DNA of 64,000 nt from Bacteroidota bacterium (GTDB lineage: Bacteria; Bacteroidota; Bacteroidia; Chitinophagales; Saprospiraceae), in the NCBI GenBank assembly GCA_030147525.1, contig JASBVF010000040.1, positions 124,001 to 188,000 on the forward strand, read 5' to 3'. Numbering within the stretch: position 1 is the first letter of the stretch; each line of letters starts with the position of its first letter. Below, one piece after another: positions 16,621 through 25,547 of the stretch. Under the pieces are notes generated by a model that had not been told where the DNA came from, did not search any database, and saw nothing but the letters and a program-made list of their open reading frames with translations. The translations under genes were made by a program, and so were the position numbers.

Positions 16621-18537
16621 ATGGCAAATTCGAAAACTTCCCTTCAGCAACAACTCCCCTGCGAGTCTGAAAGCCTCTCCCATATCATTGATCAGCTTTT
16701 GCAGATTCGGGGAGAAATGCTCCGCATGGAGTCCGGCTATCAGCATCTCGAAAGAATCCACCCTTCTCACCGTAAGAGTGCTCAAAACCTTCTCCAATAC
16801 CTTGCTCTCCGTATGTTCGATGTGAGAGAGTTGCAGATCCAGCTCTCGGATTGGGGGCTCTCCTCGTTAGGCAGGGCAGAGCGCAAGGTTCAGGCGACAA
16901 TCGACACGGTACTTAGTGTGACACATAAACTTGAAGGTAAAGAATGGAAGCCGAAAGAGCAACCTCCGTTCTGCTTCCGGGATGGCCGCCGTCTGCTCGA
17001 AGAAAATACTACCGCCCTGCTCGGCGATTACCCTTCTGGCCGCCGGGTGCGTATTATGGTCACCATGCCCACCGAAGCTGCCGATAACTACCGGCTGGTG
17101 TACGACTTGTTGGAAAACGGTATGAACTGCGCCCGCATCAACTGTGCCCACGACGACCCCGGTGTTTGGCAAAAAATCATCAACAACATCCGCCGGGCCG
17201 AGGATGCCACTGGTCGCCGCTGCAAGATCCACATGGACCTCGGCGGCCCGAAGCTTCGCACCGGCACGCTGGAACCCGGCCCCGCTGTGGTGAAAGTTCG
17301 TCCCCAGCGCAGCCCGAAAGGCGAGGTGCTGGAGCCCGGCCGTATCTGGTTTTATCCGGAGGAAAAGCACGGTGAAGTGCCAGTAGAAGCCAAAGCCTGT
17401 CTGCCGGTACCCGGCGATTGGCTGGCCCAATGCAAAGGTGGAGACCGCATCGAACTGACCGACGCACGGGGTGCTAATCGCCACCTCCAGATAGAAGAAG
17501 CTGGAGATACAGGCATGTGGGTTTCGACCAAAAAGACAGTTTATTTCATGTCGGGTATTCGTCTGCGTCTCAAGCCGAAAAAACGTAAAGTGAAAAACAA
17601 AACTGCCCGACTCGTCGGTGAACTGCCCCGCAAGGACCCCTACCTCCAACTTTTCACCGGCGACCTGCTGCTGCTCACCAAATCCGCCGAACCGGGCCGT
17701 AATGCAAAATTCGATGAGTTTGGCAATCTCCTCCGTCCGGCAGTCATCGGCTGCTCCATCCCTGAAGTGCTCGATGACGTGCAACTTGGCGAACCCATCT
17801 GGTTTGACGATGGTAAAATCGGTGGCATCATCGAAAAAGTCGAACCGGAGCAGATTCACGTCCGTATCATGCAGGCACGGGACAAAGGCGAGCGTTTGCG
17901 AGGCGAAAAAGGCATTAATCTGCCTGACACCGAGCTGCAGCTCTCTGCTATGACGAAGGAAGATATTTCCGATTTACAATTTGTGGTGCAATACGCCGAC
18001 TCGGTCGGCCTTTCCTTCGCCAACTCTGCCCGTGACGTGGAGGATTTGATTGAAAACATGCGCCAACTCTGCCCCGACCACCCTGCCATCGTCCTGAAAA
18101 TCGAGACCCGCCGGGGCTTCGACCACTTGCCGGCCATGTTGCTTTCGGCCATGCAGGCCCCCGTTGCAGGCGTAATGATCGCACGGGGTGATCTGGCCAT
18201 CGAGTGCGGTTTCGGGCGGCTGGCAGAGGTACAGGAACAAATTTTATGGATTTGTGAAGCGGCTCACGTGCCCGCCATCTGGGCAACGCAGGTGTTGGAA
18301 GGCCTGGCCAAGGAAGGTCTGCCTACCCGTGCCGAAGTGACTGATGCTGCCATGGGCCAGCGGGCCGAATGCATCATGCTCAACAAGGGCGAACACATCG
18401 TGGATGCCACCCGTGCCCTCGACGACATCCTCCGGCGCATGCAGGACCACCAGACGAAAAAGCGTTCGCTGCTGCGCAAACTTCACCTGTCCGAAAAGTT
18501 CTTTTTGAAAATGGGCGACCTGGAGCTGGCGCATTGA
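16621..18537 (+). CDS. Divergent pyruvate kinase homologue with N-terminal extension
   Basis: 638 residues. The first 135 or so form a helical extension absent from ordinary pyruvate kinases. The TIM barrel follows: RRVRIMVTMPTEA where CTIGPAS is usual, NCARINCAHDD where NFSHG is usual, MDLGGPKLRTG, IVLKIETRRGF with the catalytic-type lysine, and MIARGDLAIE. The segment WATQVLEGLAKEGLPTRAEV resembles ATQMLESM...PTRAEV. The usual C-terminal allosteric domain is missing; the protein ends soon after the barrel. It may still bind phosphoenolpyruvate, but several consensus positions differ, so glycolytic activity is not assured. The ATG at 16621 is preferred over a GTG two codons upstream. Confidence 0.8.
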   Translation: MANSKTSLQQQLPCESESLSHIIDQLLQIRGEMLRMESGYQHLERIHPSHRKSAQNLLQYLALRMFDVRELQIQLSDWGLSSLGRAERKVQATIDTVLSVTHKLEGKEWKPKEQPPFCFRDGRRLLEENTTALLGDYPSGRRVRIMVTMPTEAADNYRLVYDLLENGMNCARINCAHDDPGVWQKIINNIRRAEDATGRRCKIHMDLGGPKLRTGTLEPGPAVVKVRPQRSPKGEVLEPGRIWFYPEEKHGEVPVEAKACLPVPGDWLAQCKGGDRIELTDARGANRHLQIEEAGDTGMWVSTKKTVYFMSGIRLRLKPKKRKVKNKTARLVGELPRKDPYLQLFTGDLLLLTKSAEPGRNAKFDEFGNLLRPAVIGCSIPEVLDDVQLGEPIWFDDGKIGGIIEKVEPEQIHVRIMQARDKGERLRGEKGINLPDTELQLSAMTKEDISDLQFVVQYADSVGLSFANSARDVEDLIENMRQLCPDHPAIVLKIETRRGFDHLPAMLLSAMQAPVAGVMIARGDLAIECGFGRLAEVQEQILWICEAAHVPAIWATQVLEGLAKEGLPTRAEVTDAAMGQRAECIMLNKGEHIVDATRALDDILRRMQDHQTKKRSLLRKLHLSEKFFLKMGDLELAH

Positions 18538-18541
18538 GTTT

Positions 18542-18617
18542 CTCCCGCAGATCCCGCAGGTTTACGCAGATATTTCAAGGAAAAAAAATCTGCGTAAATC
18601 AGCGGGATCTGCGGGAG
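18542..18617. repeat. 30-bp-arm palindrome between convergent genes
   Basis: The left arm (18542-18571) starts CTCCCGCAGATCCCGC and ends TTTACGCAGAT. The right arm (18588-18617) is its reverse complement except for three central bases. The loop is A-rich. Each arm also contains the word GCAGAT twice. It lies between the pyruvate-kinase homologue and the ABC exporter, which converge, so it may act as a bidirectional terminator or belong to a dispersed repeat family. Confidence 0.8.
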
Positions 18618-18626
18618 CCCGTTTCC

Positions 18627-20444
18627 TCAAAACGACTGCAACTCCACCAGTTTTCCGTATTCTCCGCCCTTTTGCATGAGTTCCTCGTGGGTCCCCCGTT
18701 CGATGATGCGGCCGTCTTTCATCACCACGATTTCATCGGCATGCTGCACGGTGGAAAGGCGGTGGGCAATCACGATCGTCGTGCGGTTTTTCATCAAAAC
18801 ATCCAGCGCATCCTGCACCAGCCGCTCCGATTCGGAGTCGAGGGCAGAGGTGGCCTCGTCAAGGATGAGAATGGGCGGGTTGGCGAGTACGGCCCGTGCG
18901 ATGGTGAGGCGCTGTCGCTGACCGCCGCTGAGTTTCACGCCCCGGTCGCCGGTGTTGGTGTCGTAGCCATGTTCCGTTTCCAGGATGAAATCGTGGGCAT
19001 GGGCAATTTTGGCAGCCTGCTCGACGGCCTCCTTCGACACGCCTACCATGCCGAAGGCGATGTTGTTGAAGATAGTATCATTGAACAGCACCGGCTCCTG
19101 CGTGACGATGCCCATGAGCGAGCGAAGGTCGGCGATGCGATAGTCCTGAATGTTGACGCCGTCGAGCAAAATTTCACCCTGCTCCACGTCGTAGAAGCGG
19201 GGCAGCAGGTCTACCAGGGTACTTTTGCCTGCGCCGGATGAGCCAATGAGGGCAATGATTTTGCCCCGCTGCACGGTCAGGTCGATGTTTTCGACGGCGG
19301 GGCGGTTGGCGTTTGCGTAAGCGAAACTGACGTTTCGGTACTCGATTTTATCGTGAAATTCGCTGACAGGACGTGCATCCGTTTTTTCAAAAATCTTCAG
19401 ATCGGCGCTGAGCAAATGTTCGATACGTTCGACGGCAGCCATGCCTTTTTGCACGTTGTAAAATGCCGAAGCCGCTTTTTTCGCCGGTTCGATCATGCTG
19501 AAAAAGGCGTAGAGCATGGCGAAAAAAGTCGGCACGGTGAGGATGCCCTGCTGCACTTCCGAGTAGCCGTACCAGATCAGCACCGCCACCGTCGCCACAC
19601 CGAGGAATTCCGTGAGCGGCGATGACAAATCCCGCCGCCAGAGCAGCCGCACGAGCAGCCGCCGGTACTCGTTGTTTTCTTTTTTGAAATGGGCCGATTG
19701 AAATTTTTCAGCGTTGAAACCCTTGATGATCCGCAGCCCGGAAATGCCCTCCTCCATCATCGACAGCAGCAGTCCGAGCCGCTCCTGCACCAGCCGTGAC
19801 TGGCGTTTCAGCATCTTGCCCACCCGCCCGATGACCAGCCCCGTGAAGGCAAGCAGCACCAGCACGAACAGCGTGAGCGACGGGCTGACGTAGAGCATGA
19901 AACTCAGCGCCCCGATGATCATCAGCGGCTCTCGCACGATAGACACCAGCACGTCGAGGATGCTCGACTCCACCTCCTGCACGTCCACGGACATGCGGGC
20001 CAGCAAGTCGCCCTTGCGCTCCTCGGAGAAGTAGGACAGGGGCAACGCCATCGTTTTTTCATACAACTCCTGCCGGATGTCACGCACCACGCCGTTGCGC
20101 ACCGGGGCGAGGAAAAACTGAGAGAGGTAACGGAAGAGGTTTCTGAAAAAATACAGCCCGACGACCAACGCCAGGGCGTAGAGCAGGGCCGTGCGTTTGC
20201 CTTTTTCCAGAATGAGTTGACTCAAAAAATAATTGGCGTGTTGGGTGAAATTTTGCAAGTTCAACGCCTCTGCCGGGGCCTCGGTGACCACCGGCTGTTG
20301 GTCGAGCAGGATGTTGAGGAAGGGGATGATGGCCGGAAGGCTCGCCACCGAGAACAGCACCATCAGCAGGTTGCTGGCGACGTTGCCAGCCAACAGTGCT
20401 TTGTAATTTTTCAGATGTGACAGCAGTCGGAAAAACGGTCGCAT
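18627..20444 (-). CDS. ABC exporter, MsbA-like fused permease-ATPase
   Basis: 605 residues. The N-terminal 330 form a six-helix type I exporter domain (for example NVASNLLMVLFSVASLPAII and ALLYALALVVGLYFFRNLF). The ATPase domain has Walker [16 protein letters not shown], signature LSGGQRQRLTIARA, Walker B ILILDEATSALD and the H-loop IVIAHRLST. Architecture and length match MsbA/lipid exporters, but substrates of this family vary widely. It converges on the pyruvate-kinase homologue across the palindrome at 18542-18617. Confidence 0.9.
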   Translation of the reverse strand: MRPFFRLLSHLKNYKALLAGNVASNLLMVLFSVASLPAIIPFLNILLDQQPVVTEAPAEALNLQNFTQHANYFLSQLILEKGKRTALLYALALVVGLYFFRNLFRYLSQFFLAPVRNGVVRDIRQELYEKTMALPLSYFSEERKGDLLARMSVDVQEVESSILDVLVSIVREPLMIIGALSFMLYVSPSLTLFVLVLLAFTGLVIGRVGKMLKRQSRLVQERLGLLLSMMEEGISGLRIIKGFNAEKFQSAHFKKENNEYRRLLVRLLWRRDLSSPLTEFLGVATVAVLIWYGYSEVQQGILTVPTFFAMLYAFFSMIEPAKKAASAFYNVQKGMAAVERIEHLLSADLKIFEKTDARPVSEFHDKIEYRNVSFAYANANRPAVENIDLTVQRGKIIALIGSSGAGKSTLVDLLPRFYDVEQGEILLDGVNIQDYRIADLRSLMGIVTQEPVLFNDTIFNNIAFGMVGVSKEAVEQAAKIAHAHDFILETEHGYDTNTGDRGVKLSGGQRQRLTIARAVLANPPILILDEATSALDSESERLVQDALDVLMKNRTTIVIAHRLSTVQHADEIVVMKDGRIIERGTHEELMQKGGEYGKLVELQSF

Positions 20445-20575
20445 GACTTTGGTTTAGGGGACAAAGAAAGGGAATTTTGACGGAGGTATATTTCAGAACG
20501 AGTTACCTGCTGCTGAATTTGTTTGAAGAATTTCTTCAATAGCTACGTCGGGGGTAATTTGCAGATCCTGATTTT

Positions 20576-22732
20576 TTACTTTCTCATCACCTCCCCCAAC
20601 CCCGTAAATCGCCGCACCGCCTTGTCATTCTTAACTGCCATCGCAATCGCCTTCTTCGAACCGACCAGCACCACCAGCTTTTTGCCCCTCGTGATGCCCG
20701 TGTAAATCAGGTTTTTGTACAACATCATGTAGTGCCCCATCACCAGCGGCATCACCACGCAGGGGCACTCGCTGCCCTGGTACTTGTGGATGCTCACAGC
20801 GTAGGCGAGTGTAAGTTCGTCCAGTTCGGTGAAGTCGTAAAAGACCTCACGCCCATCGAAAATGACGACGACCTCCTGCTCCGTTTTATCAATTTTTTTG
20901 ATGCGCCCGACATCGCCGTTGTACACGTCCTTATCGTAGTTGTTTTTGATTTGCATCACCTTGTCTTCCTCGTGGAAAGAGCGGCCCATCTTCACCAACG
21001 GGTCGTAGCTGGGATTGAGTTTTTTCTGTAAAACTTCGTTCAGGTTGCGGTTGCCGATGGTGCCCCGGTTCATGGGGGCGAGCACCTGTATGTCGTCGAA
21101 GGAGTCAAAGCCGTAGGCTTTGGGCAGGCGGCTGTCCACGAGGTTGACGATAAGGTCGGTGAGTTTGTCGGGGTCTTCTTCGGGGATGAAAAAGAAGTCG
21201 CTGGATTTATCGTTGCTCAGGTCGGGAAATTCGCCGGCATTAATGCGGTGAGCGTTTACGATAATTTTGCTCGATGCAGCCTGCCGGAAAATCTCGGTCA
21301 GCCTCGTCACCGGAATTTTTTCACTCAAAATCAAATCCTGCAACACGCTGCCTGCCCCGACGCTGGGCAACTGGTCCACATCGCCCACGAAAATCACCCG
21401 TGCGTGGGTGGGAATGGCTTTCAACAAGCTGAACATCAGCACCGTGTCAATCATGCTTGCCTCGTCCACGATGAGCAGGTCGCAGTCGAGCGGGTTCTCC
21501 CGGTTGCGTTTGAAACCGCCGATGTTGAAGTCGAATTCGAGCAGGGAGTGGATGGTGCTGGCTTTCATGCCCGTGATTTCCGCCATGCGCTTGGCGGCAC
21601 GCCCGGTGGGTGCTGCGAGCATAATTTTTTGAGTCAACTGATGAGTGACCAGTAGAATGACCTTCGTGATCGTGCTCTTGCCCGTGCCCGGCCCGCCCGT
21701 GATGATGTGGACTTTTTCGGTCAAACTGGCACCGACGGCCTTCTTTTGGTTCTCAGCGAGTTGGATGTTCAACTTTTTCTCCGCCCATTCGATGGCGTTT
21801 TTCACTTTCACCTCCCGCAGTTCCGACTTGCCGTTACGCAGTCGTTTTAACTCGTTGCCAATGCCCTGCTCGCAGGCGTGCAGCGCCTTCAGCCAAACGC
21901 AGGCAGTCAGCGCCCCGTCAATGGTCAGCGGGGCGGTGACGATGCGCTCCTCCTGCTCGATGGCGGCGAGGCGGGCAGCGACGAGATTGGCGTCCACTTC
22001 CAGCAGTTTTTGCGCCTCTTCGAGGAATTTGTCCACCGGGTAGCAAGTGTGGCCGTCGTTGGAGAGTTCATTTAAAACATACTCCACGCCGGCATCGATG
22101 CGCATTTCGCTTTCCTTGCTGATTCCAAGTTTTTGGGCGGTCTGGTCTGCAGTTTTGAAACCGATGCCCCAAATGTCACGGGCGAGTTGGTAGGGATTGT
22201 CCTTGATGATTTTGATGGAGTTGTCGCCGTAAGTTTTGAAAACTTTCTGGGCGTAGGTAGGGCTGATGCCGTAGCCCATGAGGAAGGTCATTACCTCCCG
22301 GATGGATTTTTGCTCGCTCCAGCCGGATTTTATTTTTTCCAAACGTTTAGGACCGATGCCGTCGATTTCCATCAGTACGTCGGGCGACTGATCGATGATG
22401 TCGAGGGTCTGCTCGCCGTATTTCATCACGATTTGCTCCGCAAAATGGTCGCCGATGCCTTTGATCATTCCACTGGCAAGATACTTCTGGATGCCTTTTA
22501 TGGTGGCGGGCTGCGTCACCTCGTAGTCCTGCACGACGAATTGGAAGCCGTAGTTCGGGTCGTTTTTCCAGTGCCCCCGGCAGCGCAGCGTTTCACCGAC
22601 CTGCACCGAGGTCATGGTACCTACGACGGTGGTCAAATCGGGCTTCTTCGGCTCCTGGAGCCGTGCGACCGTCCAGCCGTTTTCGGCATTCTGGAAGGTG
22701 ATGCGTTCGATGTGACCGGTGATGGTGTCCAT
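20576..22732 (-). CDS. recD2: RecD2-type SF1B DNA helicase
   Basis: 718 residues, typical for RecD2. The N-terminal OB-like region begins MDTITGHIERITFQNAENGW. Helix-hairpin-helix motifs follow (MIKGIGDHFAEQIV, IDGIGPKRLEKIKSGW). The helicase core has Walker A ITGGPGTGKST near 345, DEASMIDTVL, GDVDQLPSVGAGSVL, and TLAYAVSIHKYQGSE followed by YTGITRGKKLVVLVG. RecD2 unwinds DNA 5' to 3' and helps replication past damage without RecBC. A degenerate copy of its first 30 or so codons lies 6 kb away at 28936-29028. Confidence 0.93.
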   Translation of the reverse strand: MDTITGHIERITFQNAENGWTVARLQEPKKPDLTTVVGTMTSVQVGETLRCRGHWKNDPNYGFQFVVQDYEVTQPATIKGIQKYLASGMIKGIGDHFAEQIVMKYGEQTLDIIDQSPDVLMEIDGIGPKRLEKIKSGWSEQKSIREVMTFLMGYGISPTYAQKVFKTYGDNSIKIIKDNPYQLARDIWGIGFKTADQTAQKLGISKESEMRIDAGVEYVLNELSNDGHTCYPVDKFLEEAQKLLEVDANLVAARLAAIEQEERIVTAPLTIDGALTACVWLKALHACEQGIGNELKRLRNGKSELREVKVKNAIEWAEKKLNIQLAENQKKAVGASLTEKVHIITGGPGTGKSTITKVILLVTHQLTQKIMLAAPTGRAAKRMAEITGMKASTIHSLLEFDFNIGGFKRNRENPLDCDLLIVDEASMIDTVLMFSLLKAIPTHARVIFVGDVDQLPSVGAGSVLQDLILSEKIPVTRLTEIFRQAASSKIIVNAHRINAGEFPDLSNDKSSDFFFIPEEDPDKLTDLIVNLVDSRLPKAYGFDSFDDIQVLAPMNRGTIGNRNLNEVLQKKLNPSYDPLVKMGRSFHEEDKVMQIKNNYDKDVYNGDVGRIKKIDKTEQEVVVIFDGREVFYDFTELDELTLAYAVSIHKYQGSECPCVVMPLVMGHYMMLYKNLIYTGITRGKKLVVLVGSKKAIAMAVKNDKAVRRFTGLGEVMRK

Positions 22733-22777
22733 GCGGGCAAATATCGGGCATGGAATGTTAAGATTGGGTAATTAAAT

Positions 22778-23053
22778 TCAGTTCCTCACCTGTAGCCTTC
22801 GCTCCCATTCCTCGCCCATAATTTTGATGAACACCCTGTAATCACCGGGACTCAGTGCATGTATCTGCATTTCAATAACATCGCCCTCTTTTTCCAGCTC
22901 GAAAGGAACGGTAAGTTGCACCTGTCCCTTTTTATCCACCACTGTCAACCTGCCTGTTATCCTGCGTTGAGCATACACTGAGGCAAAAACCCAGTTACCG
23001 GTGGCAGGTTGTGGGTAAAATTCCCCAACAATGATTTCTATGTTTTCAGGCAT
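22778..23053 (-). CDS. Free-standing T9SS sorting-domain-like small protein
   Basis: 91 residues and no signal peptide. Nearly the whole protein resembles a type A T9SS C-terminal domain: GEFYPQPATGNWVF for the usual YPNPA opening, then RLTVVDKKGQ, LSPGDYRVFIKI and the final strand RRLQVRN. Such domains normally sit at the end of large exported proteins. Either this is a real stand-alone beta-sandwich or the remnant of a lost cargo gene. It sits 45 bases upstream of recD2, on the same strand. Confidence 0.55.
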   Translation of the reverse strand: MPENIEIIVGEFYPQPATGNWVFASVYAQRRITGRLTVVDKKGQVQLTVPFELEKEGDVIEMQIHALSPGDYRVFIKIMGEEWERRLQVRN

Positions 23054-23160
23054 AACCCGGTATGCTTACATGCTGATTTGAAAAGGAGCGTGCAAGTCTG
23101 GAGAGTAATACACATACCTCCGGGGTTTTGAAGCTCCGGAGGCATGTGTGCTTACAGAGA

Positions 23161-24249
23161 CTATCTGACAATTTGCAGTCGCTGCGTCATTACTTCGCTG
23201 CCCGAGTAAACACTGACATAGTACAGGCCGCTGACAAAACGGCTGTCTTTAAGGCTCACAGAGAACCGGCTGTCATATTCACTTACCGGCTGACCTTGGA
23301 GCAGACGTCCATACTGGTCACGGATGTACAGATGTGCTCCCGCTTCATGGCCATGGATGTGGACGTTAACTTCATCGGTAGCCGGATTTGGTGTTACTTC
23401 GAAGAAGTAAGAAGCGTATTGCACTTCGGCTACCTTCTTCCTGTGCTCATGAGGTATGGCAGCGGGACCGTCATCTTCATCGATAGCTATGGAAGGGTTG
23501 CAATCGCCCCAGAAACAGCCGCCGTGATTGCCTATGTGATTATTGGCAGCATTGATGGGAATGCACAACTGCTGCACATTGGCTGGATTACCGGCAGGCA
23601 CATGGCAGACCAGGTATTTGTTGTTGCCACAGGTGGCACAGTTTAAATCCGGTATAGTCGGGCAGGCGTCGCAGGCATCACCGGCGGTGTCGCCGTCACC
23701 GTCTTCCTGGCCGTAATTTGCAACCTCCAGGCAATTATCACAGGCATCACCTACTCCGTCACCATCGCCGTCTTCCTGCCCGGCATTGACAATATTAAGG
23801 CAGTTATCGACATCGTCGCAGACACCGTCGCTGTCGGTATCGTCGCATGCAGAAGTAGCATTGCATGAATGAAGGTAATAACCCGTTTCATTAGTGGGGT
23901 CACAACCTGGGTCCGGATAAGGCGTCACCGTATTGAGGCTTAGAAAGGTAACATTCTGAGCATTATTGGAGGCGCATCCTAAATTATCGTGAGCATAATA
24001 GAAGTTCCAAGCATTAGTAGCACCTGAGCTCTGAGGTATATTCGTGAAAAAATATGAGGTGGTAGTACTTTCCCAACAATCACAGCCAGTAGGGATAATT
24101 GGGCTGTTTCCACTATACGGTCCGTCATGCGTATAGGTGCCGTTCAAATAGGTAAGTGTACAATTGTCAACGATGACTTCAGCAGGCTGTGCCGGTAGCT
24201 GAAAAATGAAAAAACTGAGTAAAAATAAAGACATCAGGAGTCCTTTCAT
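23161..24249 (-). CDS. Secreted thrombospondin type 3 repeat protein with T9SS sorting domain
   Basis: 362 residues from the ATG at 24249, which places the signal peptide GLLMSLFLLSFFIFQLPA at the start; an upstream in-frame ATG would add 20 residues. The middle holds calcium-binding thrombospondin type 3 repeats (DTDSDGVCDDVDNC, EDGDGDGVGDACDNC, EDGDGDTAGDACDAC). A cysteine-rich stretch follows (CGNNKYLVCHVPAGNP). The end is a type A sorting domain (FEVTPNPATDEVNVHIHG ... GLYYVSVYS). It should cross the outer membrane by T9SS. It lies downstream of the hybrid two-component system and its 22-bp-period repeats, which may control it. Confidence 0.85.
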   Translation of the reverse strand: MKGLLMSLFLLSFFIFQLPAQPAEVIVDNCTLTYLNGTYTHDGPYSGNSPIIPTGCDCWESTTTSYFFTNIPQSSGATNAWNFYYAHDNLGCASNNAQNVTFLSLNTVTPYPDPGCDPTNETGYYLHSCNATSACDDTDSDGVCDDVDNCLNIVNAGQEDGDGDGVGDACDNCLEVANYGQEDGDGDTAGDACDACPTIPDLNCATCGNNKYLVCHVPAGNPANVQQLCIPINAANNHIGNHGGCFWGDCNPSIAIDEDDGPAAIPHEHRKKVAEVQYASYFFEVTPNPATDEVNVHIHGHEAGAHLYIRDQYGRLLQGQPVSEYDSRFSVSLKDSRFVSGLYYVSVYSGSEVMTQRLQIVR

Positions 24250-24701
24250 TTTCACATTCTTTGATTTAAAAAAGGATTGTTGGTAAAAATTAGTAAGTGT
24301 CATGGTCAATAGATTTTAAATGTTGAATAAAATACCTGTCATGAACGGGCCGGGCATGGCTCCGCCTGCCCGTATCATCAACAGGATAGAGGTGTAAAAG
24401 AAAAACCGGTATCAGGGGTTAGCCAGGTTGGGATGGAAGTTTGATGGTTGTGTTAACGAAGCTAGCTTTGTAACTGCGATGTGCACTATTGTTAAATGGT
24501 GAAGCTTTAAGGACGCCACCGGATGAACGAAGTGTTAATAATTGGTCGAATGCTGGTGACGCACTTCAATGAATACAATGGTGCTTTTTTACCAGATCTG
24601 ATGATACAATAATAGGGCAGGGTGGATATGACAAACCTGCCAAAATTGAGGGACAAACCTGCCAAAACAGGGAGTCAAAACTGCCAATGCTATTGAAAAG
24701 C
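24250..24701. other. Regulatory interval upstream of the thrombospondin-repeat gene
   Basis: 452 bases with no plausible gene. It holds the leader and promoter of the secreted protein and, at its right end, the three 22-bp-spaced repeats at 24630-24689. I found no perfect TAnnTTTG element. Confidence 0.5.
24630..24689. promoter_or_regulatory. Three direct repeats with exact 22-bp period
   Basis: GACAAACCTGCCAAAA occurs at 24630-24645 and again at 24652-24667. GTCAAAACTGCCAATG follows at 24674-24689. The starts are 22 bases apart each time, two turns of the helix, the arrangement expected for AraC-type regulators bound to one DNA face. The neighbouring gene encodes exactly such a regulator. 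Confidence 0.65.
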
Positions 24702-25547
24702 TCAGGAAAGCAGGTCGGACGGGTTGGAGCCAAAGCGCTGGCGGAATATTTTGGTGAAATAATAGACATCGGAAAAGCCAATGGCATAACAGGTTTCTTT
24801 TACGGTCGGATACTTTCCGGATTCCATAAACTGCCGTGCCTGATTGAGGCGTATTTCCTGCAGGTACTGGTTGGGCGTCAACCCGGTTAGTTTTTTCAGC
24901 TGGCGGTGAAACTGGCGCTCGCTCAACAGCATTTCCTGTGCTGCGAAACCCACGCTGAGGCGGCTGTCATCCATGTGCTGAAGGTAAAACTGTTCCAGTG
25001 TTTCCAGCCACTCCCTATCGGTGGCATCCATAGCAGGCTGGGCATCAACTTTTTTCTTTTTTTCTCTCCTGAAATACACTGACTGGCGCCTCGAGTAGTT
25101 GTGCAGGAGATTCCTGATGCGGGCATTAAGCTCCTCCTCCTGAAAAGGCTTGGTCAGGTAGTCGTCCACGCCGATGCGCAGGGCTTTGAGTTTGGCATGC
25201 ACATTCACCCTGGCTGTAAGCATAATGACGGGGATGTGCCACCAGCGGTCGTCGGATTTTATTTTTTTCAGCAATTGAAAACCGTCCATGATTGGCATCA
25301 TGAGGTCGGAGATGATTAAGTCCACAGCCGGCAGTCTGGCAGTCTTCATTCCTTCAGTCACCAAGCCGGCTTTGTTTGGACCAACTGTGGACTGCGGACG
25401 GTGAGACTGAAGGACTTCCAAAGCTACCTGACCGTTTTCGGCAGTTAGTACATGGTAGCTGGAAAGCAGAAACCGGAGGTACTCCCGAAGATCAGCGTTA
25501 TCTTCGACTATGAGGATACCTGGGGCTGGAGACTGGAGACTGGTGAA
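24702..25547 (-). CDS. Receiver-AraC half of a hybrid two-component regulator, out of frame with its kinase half
   Basis: The frame encodes a complete receiver: GILIVEDNADLREYL with the acidic pair, the phospho-acceptor in LIISDLMMPIMDG, and DDYLTKPF. An AraC-type double HTH follows (LSERQFHRQLKKLTGLTPNQ, KETCYAIGFSDVYYFTKIF). No ATG, GTG or convincing TTG precedes the first receiver strand; the frame is closed by a stop at 25584-25586, inside the kinase gene. A TTG at 25421 would start translation but would delete the acidic pair. The two halves therefore look like one gene split by a frameshift in the repeat at 25528-25541. The coordinates given start at that junction. Confidence 0.75.
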   Translation of the reverse strand, partial: FTSLQSPAPGILIVEDNADLREYLRFLLSSYHVLTAENGQVALEVLQSHRPQSTVGPNKAGLVTEGMKTARLPAVDLIISDLMMPIMDGFQLLKKIKSDDRWWHIPVIMLTARVNVHAKLKALRIGVDDYLTKPFQEEELNARIRNLLHNYSRRQSVYFRREKKKKVDAQPAMDATDREWLETLEQFYLQHMDDSRLSVGFAAQEMLLSERQFHRQLKKLTGLTPNQYLQEIRLNQARQFMESGKYPTVKETCYAIGFSDVYYFTKIFRQRFGSNPSDLLS

